A DNA stretch of 49,803 nucleotides. Origin: Desulfocorpusculum sp964414345 (GTDB lineage Bacteria > Desulfobacterota > Desulfocorpusculales > Desulfocorpusculum). Positions 44,168 through 49,803 of the stretch are shown here, in pieces. The translations under genes and the position numbers were made by a program. The first letter of the stretch is position 1, and each line of letters starts with the position of its first letter. The DNA lies in NCBI GenBank assembly GCA_964414345.1, contig CAYPWF010000026.1, positions 1-49,803 on the forward strand, read 5' to 3'. Under the pieces are notes generated by a model, which was not told the DNA's origin, searched no databases, and saw only the letters and a list, made by a program, of their open reading frames with translations.

Positions 44168-46166
44168 CAGAGCTGGCCAGATCCAGCGCCCTGCGCTCGA
44201 GATCTATTATCTGGTCCCTGAGCTCGGCTGCACGTTCAAACTCCAAACGCTCTGCAGCTTCCCTCATCTCTTTTTTGAGCTTCCGGATTTTTTTATCCAG
44301 GATCCTGGGATCCTCTGTTAAGAAACCCCTTTCGGCCACCTTGGGGATTGGTGGGTAATCGGCCTCATAAACGCTTCTAAGCAGGTCCGGTATGGCCTTC
44401 TGGATTCCGCGGGGAGTTATCCCGTGGCTCTTGTTATAGTCGGACTGGAGCCGGCGTCTTCTCCTTGTCTCTTGTATGGCGCGGGCCATGGAGGGGGTGA
44501 TGCGGTCTGCGTACATTATGACCCTGCCTCTGAGGTTTCGCGCGGCCCTCCCGCATGTCTGGATGAGGGAGCGCTCAGAGCGCAGAAAGCCCTCCTTGTC
44601 CGCATCCAAAATGGCCACCAGAGCCACCTCCGGCAGGTCCAAGCCTTCCCTGAGGAGGTTCACTCCAATGAGCACGTCAAAGGCTCCTCTTCTGAGGTCC
44701 CTCACGATCTCCACCCTCTCCAAGGTGGTAATGTCCGAGTGGAGATAGCGGGCCTTGACCCCCAGCTCTGTGTAATGTTCGGTCAAATCCTCTGCCATCT
44801 TCTTGGTCAGGGTGGTCACCAGCACCCGCTCCGAGCAAGAGACCGCCTCCCGGATCTCATGGAGCAGGTCATCCACCTGTCTCTCGGCCGGCCTCACCAG
44901 GATCTCGGGGTCCATGAGCCCTGTGGGCCTTATGATTTGCTCCACCACGTGGGAGCCCGCCTTTTGGAGCTCGTAATCCCCGGGAGTGGCAGAGACGTAG
45001 ATGAGCTGCGGGACACATCTCTCGAACTCCTCGAAGGTAAGGGGCCTGTTGTCCAGGGCTGAGGGCAACCTGAAGCCGTATTCCACCAGGGTTTCCTTAC
45101 GGGAACGGTCCCCCCGGTACATGCCCTGAAGCTGAGGGATGGAGACATGACTCTCGTCTATGAACACTATGGCGTCCCTGGGCAAATAATCCATGAGAGT
45201 GGGAGGAGGCTCTCCGGGGAGTCTGCCCGTGAGGTGCCTGGAGTAGTTCTCGATTCCTGGGCAGTAACCCATCTCCTCGAGCATCTCCAGGTCGTAACGA
45301 GTTCTGGTCTCAAGTCGCTGGGCCTCCAGGAGCTTGCCCTGGGAACGAAGTTCCGCCAGCCTCTCGGTGAGCTCCTCTCGGATTCCCCCTATAGCCCTTT
45401 TGAGGTTGTCCGGGGGGGTGACATAGTGGCTTCCAGGGTAGATGGGAACCTTCTTGAGCCTCTGGATCACCTTGCCTCTTAGGGGATCCACCTCGCTGAT
45501 CCTCTCGATCTCATCGCCCAAGAATTCGATGCGTATGGCATGGCGTTCCTCATGGGCGGGCAGGACCTCCACAACATCTCCCCTCACCCGGAACGTGCCC
45601 CTGTGAAAGTCCAGGTCGTTTCTCTGGTACTGGATCTCCACCAGTTTTCTGAGAAGCTCGTTGCGCTCTATCCGGTCCCCCTCCTGGAGGTAAACCAGAC
45701 AGCCCTGGTAAGCCTCGGGGGAGCCCAGCCCGTAGATGCAAGAGACGCTGGCCACTATTATCACGTCCTGCCTTTCGAACAGGGCCCTTGTGGCCGAGTG
45801 GCGCATCTTGTCTATTTCGTCGTTTATGGAGGCGTCCTTTTCTATGTAGGTGTCCGTGGCCGGGATATAGGCTTCGGGCTGGTAGTAGTCGTAGTAGCTC
45901 ACAAAATACTCTACGGCATTCTCGGGAAACAGGCTTTTGAACTCGGAGTAAAGTTGGGCCGCAAGGGTCTTGTTGTGGGAAATCACAAGTGTTGGGCGCT
46001 GGAGCCTTTCTATCACGTGGGCCATGGTGAAGGTTTTCCCGGAGCCCGTGACCCCCACCAGCACCTGGTGGGTAGCCCCTGCCTTCACCCCAGCAACCAG
46101 TCTCTGGATAGCCTGAGGTTGGTCCCCGGCCGGCTCAAACTCGCTCACCAGGTGAAACTCGCCCAT
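44157..46166 (-). CDS. uvrB: Excinuclease ABC subunit UvrB
   Basis: DNA-damage verification helicase of nucleotide excision repair; about 669 aa from MGEFHLVSEF at 46166 (an ATG-like start at 46178 adds four residues). Walker A GVTGSGKTFTMAHVIE, the DNA-wedging beta-hairpin YFVSYYDYYQPEAYIPATDT, VVSVS-type motif and DESHVSIPQLQGMYRGDRSR, ATPase lobe 2 with GVNLLREGLDLPEVALVAIL and QTCGRAARN, and the C-terminal UvrC-binding coiled coil REAAERLEFERAAELRDQI. All expected regions present. Confidence 0.97.
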   Translation of the reverse strand: MGEFHLVSEFEPAGDQPQAIQRLVAGVKAGATHQVLVGVTGSGKTFTMAHVIERLQRPTLVISHNKTLAAQLYSEFKSLFPENAVEYFVSYYDYYQPEAYIPATDTYIEKDASINDEIDKMRHSATRALFERQDVIIVASVSCIYGLGSPEAYQGCLVYLQEGDRIERNELLRKLVEIQYQRNDLDFHRGTFRVRGDVVEVLPAHEERHAIRIEFLGDEIERISEVDPLRGKVIQRLKKVPIYPGSHYVTPPDNLKRAIGGIREELTERLAELRSQGKLLEAQRLETRTRYDLEMLEEMGYCPGIENYSRHLTGRLPGEPPPTLMDYLPRDAIVFIDESHVSIPQLQGMYRGDRSRKETLVEYGFRLPSALDNRPLTFEEFERCVPQLIYVSATPGDYELQKAGSHVVEQIIRPTGLMDPEILVRPAERQVDDLLHEIREAVSCSERVLVTTLTKKMAEDLTEHYTELGVKARYLHSDITTLERVEIVRDLRRGAFDVLIGVNLLREGLDLPEVALVAILDADKEGFLRSERSLIQTCGRAARNLRGRVIMYADRITPSMARAIQETRRRRRLQSDYNKSHGITPRGIQKAIPDLLRSVYEADYPPIPKVAERGFLTEDPRILDKKIRKLKKEMREAAERLEFERAAELRDQIIDLERRALDLASSVTP

Positions 46167-46242
46167 CCTCCCCCACACTGCTCCTCGGGTGATTCTCCAG
46201 GACCCGGTATCACCTGGGTCAGTTCTTGAGCCGTGCTGTCAA

Positions 46243-46566
46243 TCATACCACGGCCCTGCGAAGCCTCCTCTTGAGCCTTCGAATCCCCATCCGGCAGGCA
46301 CGCAGGCCAGCCCTGTCTCTGGCCACCACGGCCGCATCCCTCTGGGCCTTCAGCCTTCGTATCTGTGCCTTTATGGCCGCTTTGTCCACACCCACCACCT
46401 GGTGGGTCTCCCGCATCTCAACACCCAGGGCCCTACAGAGGGCCGCAAGCAACCGCTCCTTGTTCATCTGGGTATAGCCCTGCACCGCCTCGTGCTCCAA
46501 GGTGGAAGCGATCTTGCGAAGCTCGGCCACGGTCTTCTCCTCAAGCTCCTTAAAGGTGTAAGCCAT
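46243..46566 (-). CDS. Rho N-terminal (SAP-like) domain basic protein
   Basis: 107 aa from ATG 46566 (MAYTFKELEEKTVAELRKIA), preceded by GGAGGAAGAGAGG; the longer frame is unsupported. The first 50 residues have the Rho_N/SAP helix-turn pattern with GYTQMNKERLLAALCRALG. The second half is very basic (LKAQRDAAVVARDRAG, then RMGIRRLKRRLRRAVV), suggesting nucleic-acid binding. Short proteins of this type are common in deltaproteobacteria; their role is unknown. It lies 77 bp before uvrB. Confidence 0.75.
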   Translation of the reverse strand: MAYTFKELEEKTVAELRKIASTLEHEAVQGYTQMNKERLLAALCRALGVEMRETHQVVGVDKAAIKAQIRRLKAQRDAAVVARDRAGLRACRMGIRRLKRRLRRAVV

Positions 46567-46749
46567 GCCTCTCTTCCTCCTTCTCCCACATGAGCTATCC
46601 TGGGTCTTTCCACGAAGCTTCCCGCGTTGGAGCCCGGGCTCCCGAAACCCGCAATGGTCACCCATGCCCCAGCGCGCAAGCCAGAATCACAACCCCACAT
46701 GGCCCCTCCCCGCATGGTACCCGGACAGGAGCCCCCAGCCCACCTCCTG

Positions 46750-47052
46750 CTATGGCTTGGTTTGTTCAGTGGGCTTCTTCCTCTTGCCCTTGCCTGCACA
46801 GAATTCCTGCCTGCTCAAGGCACCGTCCTGGTTCAGGTCCCTCAATCTGAACAGTTGTTCTGGCCGGCCGCCCAGATGGCCCGAGGCCTTGAACTCCTCT
46901 AGAGTGAGTTTCCCGTCCCGGTCAGTGTCCAAGGCTGAAAAACGGCCGGCACAACCTCCGGGGAGGCCTCCCACCTGCTGAGCCTGGGTTTCCTGGACAC
47001 CCAGAAGCAGACCCAGGATCCAGCCCAAGATCCACATTGCCCGAAGCTCCAT
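46750..47052 (-). CDS. Secreted EF-hand protein
   Basis: About 100 aa from ATG 47052, giving MELRAMWILGWILGLLLGVQ as a signal peptide ending at TQA. The mature part has one cysteine in GGCAGRF and two EF-hand calcium loops: DTDRDGKLTLEEF (12-residue canonical loop) and DLNQDGALSRQEF. A Lys-rich tail (GKGKRKKPTE) ends it. The longer frame to 47154 has no ribosome site. Periplasmic calcium sensing or binding is inferred from motifs only. Confidence 0.75.
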   Translation of the reverse strand: MELRAMWILGWILGLLLGVQETQAQQVGGLPGGCAGRFSALDTDRDGKLTLEEFKASGHLGGRPEQLFRLRDLNQDGALSRQEFCAGKGKRKKPTEQTKP

Positions 47053-47184
47053 GTCACCCCCCGAGGCCATCTGTTTTACTTGCTGGGCCGAGACCCTTCG
47101 AGCTCTCAGATAGGTAGCCTCGAGCCCAGGGCCGTATACCCGCCTTCGGGTCAATTGTAAGATCTCAGGGTGCAGAATGGAAGC

Positions 47185-47381
47185 TAGCCCGCGTTATTCA
47201 GGATCAGTGAATAATGCGGGCTAGCTTAATGACATGTTTTGACAAACCGGTGTATGCTCAAAAACACCCTGATTTTGGTTTCCAGATTTGGTCCTGCTTT
47301 GAGTCGGAATATGTCGAAGCGTACCGGGGGATTGGGGGCGTGGCCCCCAAAATTACGGGCTTTGGAGAATAATCCGGGCTA
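47185..47381 (+). repeat. Repeat B: full, best-preserved copy of the dispersed element
   Basis: 197 bp. Left end TAGCCCGCGTTATTC (47185-47199) with palindrome partner GTGAATAATGCGGGCTA, middle with TTGAGTCGGAATATG, an internal hairpin TTGGGGGC-GTG-GCCCCCAA (47332-47350) and right end GAATAATCCGGGCTA (47367-47381), an almost exact inverted copy of the left end. Confidence 0.88.
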
Positions 47382-47693
47382 GTGCATTATTTTGCTTGAC
47401 AACCCGGCCATGGTTCTCTTAGCTTTAGCGCGTAGGCCGAACAAGAATGCTGGAAGGGATGCCGGGGCCGCTGGGTCGCACTCTAGTGTTGTCAGTAGTG
47501 GGTATTTGGCGGAGCCTGGTTCCTGTGGTCCTCCTTTCAGACCCCCGGGGGCCCTTCCCCACGATCTGGTGGCTTTGGCAGGGCAGTTGTGTTGGGCAGC
47601 CCAGAAGGGGACTCCACATCCCCATAGGGTTGCCGGGAATCCGGCTCGAAAGAGAGTTCTGTCCAACCTCATCAACCGCAAGGGGGGATCGCC
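47382..47693. other. Gap before Liv cluster 3
   Basis: About 310 bp. A TTGACA at 47396-47401 with TTAGCT 17 bp downstream (47419-47424) is a weak promoter candidate lying 15 bp past repeat B and leaving a leader of about 260 nt. No convincing open frame. Confidence 0.35.
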
Positions 47694-48980
47694 ATGAAAA
47701 GGAAGGCATTCGTCTGGATCGGAATCACCATGGCATTGGTGGTAGGGGTGGCGCTGCCCGCATGGGGGCGCGACATCAAGGTCCTTTCGCAGTTTCCCAT
47801 GAGCGGTCCGGTGGGTACCCTGCCCGAGTTCGGCATGGGGTACATAGACGGGATGAACTGGATAAACAGCGAAGGGGGGGGAGTGAACGGAAAGAAGATC
47901 ACCTTCTTCCTGGAGGATTTCAGGTATGATCCGACGGTGGAGGTGGCCAACTTCAACAAGTACTGCGCAGAGCACAACCGAGACGAGTTCCTCATGGCCA
48001 CTGGATATATAACCGGGGGGCTCAAGCCGCTGATTGAAAAAGTCAATGTGGAGGAAAAAATACCTTGGCTGGACGGCTCTTACTCCACAGAGATTTTCGG
48101 TGTGGAGGGCGGGCCCTCCAAATACCCTTACTATTACTCCCTTGGGGCCACTTACGGGGATCAGATAAAAGTTCTCATGAAGTGGATCAAGGAAAACCAC
48201 AAGGCTTCAGGGAAACCCCGGGTGGGTCTGGTATACAGTCCCACTGCCTGGGGAAGAGATGGCCTTCCAGAGGGGCTCGATTACGCCAAGAAACTGGGGC
48301 TGGATGTGGTGGCCCAGATCGAGTACCCCTACACGGCCACGGATGCCACCAATGAGTGCATGGCATTGAGAAAGGCCAAGGCACAGTACGTGATCTATCA
48401 CGGATATTCAGGGGCCACCAGCCACACAGCCATCTTCTTCAAGACCGCCAAGAAGGTGCTCAAGGATGTTCAGCTCATGGGTACCCATTACACCACGGGC
48501 CGTTTCCCCATACTGGTGTGCCAGGACTCCTATGACGGTTACGTGGGGGTTGCCACAAGGCCATTTGTGGATGCAGTGCCGCGCTCCCAGACACCTATGA
48601 CCAATCCCATGGTGAAGATGGCCCACGAGTTCGCCAAGAAATACAGGCCCAAGGAGTATGCCGAGGAGGGCAAGATCAAGGACATGTTCTTGTACATGGA
48701 GGGTTTGACATACGCTCTGATAATCCAGGAGGCCCTCTCCAGGGCGGACAAGGCCGGGCAGCTCACCAGAGAGGGCATAAAGAAGGCCCTGGACGAGATG
48801 GTCTGGGACTTCAAGGGGCTCTTCGACGGCAAGAAGTTCGACTACCGGTTCCACACCGTGCCCATGGTCCAGGTGTTCAAGGCCCAGGTGAAGATGCAGA
48901 AGGTGGGGGACAAAGAGGTGCCTACCGGGGCTGTCAAGCCCGTAACCGATTGGCTCAACGTTAACGAAATCAAGTGGTAG
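47694..48980 (+). CDS. Periplasmic substrate-binding protein, Liv family (cluster 3)
   Basis: 428 aa binding protein of the third HAAT importer. Signal peptide MKRKAFVWIGITMALVVGVA ends near AWG. Mature start IKVLSQFPMSGPVGTLPEFG, lobe elements GMNWINSEGGGVNGKKITFF and RVGLVYSPTAWGRDGLPEGL. It differs from both other SBPs; the subgroup with MNWINSEGG is common among putative aromatic or branched-chain amino acid binders, not resolved here. Confidence 0.9.
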   Translation: MKRKAFVWIGITMALVVGVALPAWGRDIKVLSQFPMSGPVGTLPEFGMGYIDGMNWINSEGGGVNGKKITFFLEDFRYDPTVEVANFNKYCAEHNRDEFLMATGYITGGLKPLIEKVNVEEKIPWLDGSYSTEIFGVEGGPSKYPYYYSLGATYGDQIKVLMKWIKENHKASGKPRVGLVYSPTAWGRDGLPEGLDYAKKLGLDVVAQIEYPYTATDATNECMALRKAKAQYVIYHGYSGATSHTAIFFKTAKKVLKDVQLMGTHYTTGRFPILVCQDSYDGYVGVATRPFVDAVPRSQTPMTNPMVKMAHEFAKKYRPKEYAEEGKIKDMFLYMEGLTYALIIQEALSRADKAGQLTREGIKKALDEMVWDFKGLFDGKKFDYRFHTVPMVQVFKAQVKMQKVGDKEVPTGAVKPVTDWLNVNEIKW

Positions 48981-49033
48981 GCCGCTCAGGGAAAGCCAGT
49001 GGGGCCGCTTGTGGGCTTTGGCAGAGGCAAAGT

Positions 49034-49053
49034 GGGGGGCCGGGCGGCCCCCC
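49034..49053 (+). promoter_or_regulatory. Intercistronic hairpin after the SBP gene (cluster 3)
   Basis: GGGGGGCC (49034-49041), loop GGGC, GGCCCCCC (49046-49053): an 8-bp all-GC perfect stem in the 113-bp gap before livH. No T-tract. Likely mRNA stabiliser or attenuator. Confidence 0.55.
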
Positions 49054-49093
49054 ATATCCTCGGCTTCCATGAACAACTCTGGACAGGACGGTG

Positions 49094-49803
49094 ATGGATC
49101 TTCTACAAGTGGTGTTGTCCGGTGTGCTGGTGGGGATGGTCTATGCCTTGCTGGGTCTTGGTGTGGTGCTGGTGTTCAGGGCCTCCGAGGCTTTTAACTT
49201 CGCCATCGGTGAGTTCCTGGTGGTGGGGGCCTTCCTCTTCTTCATCCTGTTCTTCGACCTGCACTTGCCGCTTCTCATAGCCCTGCCCGCCGGGCTGCTG
49301 GCCGCAGGAGCCTTCGCAGCCGTGGTGGAGAAGCTCACCATCGAGCCTCTTTTGGGCAGGAATCCCATCTCCATGACCATCATCACACTGGGCCTGGCAA
49401 GCCTGCTCAGGGCTTCGGTGCAGCTCGTTTTCGGAGCCCACTCATATCCCTTCGTCATGGATCTGCCTGACATAACCCTTGAGCTCGGGGACATGCTCTT
49501 TCTGAGCGAGCAGCTTTGGGCCTCCCTGCTCTCGGCAGCGGCCTTCGCAATGGTGATACTGTTTCTGTTCAAGACTCGCTGGGGGGTGGCCATCCGGGCC
49601 ACTTCAGAGAGCCAGGCCAAGGCCATGGCCTATGGCATCAATGCCCGCCTCATCCTGCTGGTGGTGTGGGGTCTGAGCGGGATGTGCATAGCCGTTGCAG
49701 GGATAATGATCTCCAATTTCGGGAGTCTCACCTATCTAACGGCCATGGTGGGGTTTCGGGCCATCCCGGTTGTGCTGGTTGGGGGCATGGACAGCATAGG
49801 CGG
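49094..49803 (+). CDS. livH: Liv-type ABC transporter permease LivH (cluster 3), cut by window end
   Basis: Begins MDLLQVVLSGVLVGMVYALL at ATG 49094 and reads to the end of the window without stop (236 codons seen). LivH landmarks: VLVFRASEAFNFAIGEFLVV, NPISMTIITLGLASLLRASV and the EAA-like region AIRATSESQAKAMAYGINAR. The C-terminal part, and presumably livM, livG and livF, lie beyond the window. Confidence 0.92.
   Translation, partial: MDLLQVVLSGVLVGMVYALLGLGVVLVFRASEAFNFAIGEFLVVGAFLFFILFFDLHLPLLIALPAGLLAAGAFAAVVEKLTIEPLLGRNPISMTIITLGLASLLRASVQLVFGAHSYPFVMDLPDITLELGDMLFLSEQLWASLLSAAAFAMVILFLFKTRWGVAIRATSESQAKAMAYGINARLILLVVWGLSGMCIAVAGIMISNFGSLTYLTAMVGFRAIPVVLVGGMDSIG

Noticed and set aside
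15491..47381. CRISPR array or REP-type cluster
   Set aside because: The repeats are far apart, about 195 bp long, in both orientations and without regular spacers.

Overview
The window looks like a chromosome segment of a deltaproteobacterium in the broad sense (Desulfobacterota, Syntrophobacter-like). This rests on the style of the 16S 5' domain, on a free-standing IMP cyclohydrolase domain, on moderately high GC, and on repeated Liv-type ABC transporters next to acyl-CoA ligases. No database search was possible, so the genus is open.

Left part (1-8.5 kb, all minus strand): the 5' third of a 16S rRNA gene with its leader and a consensus promoter, preceded by a cell-shape operon reading mreB-mreC-mreD-mrdA-rodA-TPR lipoprotein-tyrS. 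mreB is broken by a one-base deficit in a run of nine Gs. From 8.7 to 15.4 kb lie a plus-strand long-chain acyl-CoA ligase and a convergent minus-strand Liv cluster (livM-livH-substrate-binding protein-livG-livF). From 15.5 to 21.2 kb the minus strand carries tsaC, purE, purD, a PurH made only of the IMP cyclohydrolase domain, and a CHASE2 adenylate cyclase.

Middle (21.4-28.1 kb): priA, a DMT permease, a decayed nucleotidyltransferase module and an EI24/CysZ-like membrane protein on the plus strand. On the minus strand is a kinase/nucleotidyltransferase pair resembling the MurNAc-recycling enzymes AmgK and MurU. From 28.5 to 35.2 kb a second Liv cluster (SBP-livH-livM-livG-livF) is followed by a second acyl-CoA ligase.

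Right part (35-49.8 kb): an RNase II-type exonuclease, a TMEM165/GDT1 half-protein, a PPOX flavoprotein, a DUF523-DUF1722 protein, a methyltransferase with a C-terminal zinc ribbon, a small Cys-containing protein, a HEPN protein, alr and ddl, uvrB, a Rho-N-like basic protein, an EF-hand protein, and the start of a third Liv cluster cut by the window end.

The most unusual structure is a family of intergenic repeats of about 195 bp. Each has near-palindromic left ends of about 39 bp and 15-bp inverted terminal repeats (consensus near TAGCCCGCATTATTC). There are at least six full, shortened or partial copies in both orientations, plus one solitary left-end hairpin, mostly between 23 and 47 kb. 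It looks like a MITE-type non-autonomous element, possibly with a conserved internal hairpin. A second pattern is that all three Liv clusters carry an intercistronic hairpin right after the substrate-binding protein gene.
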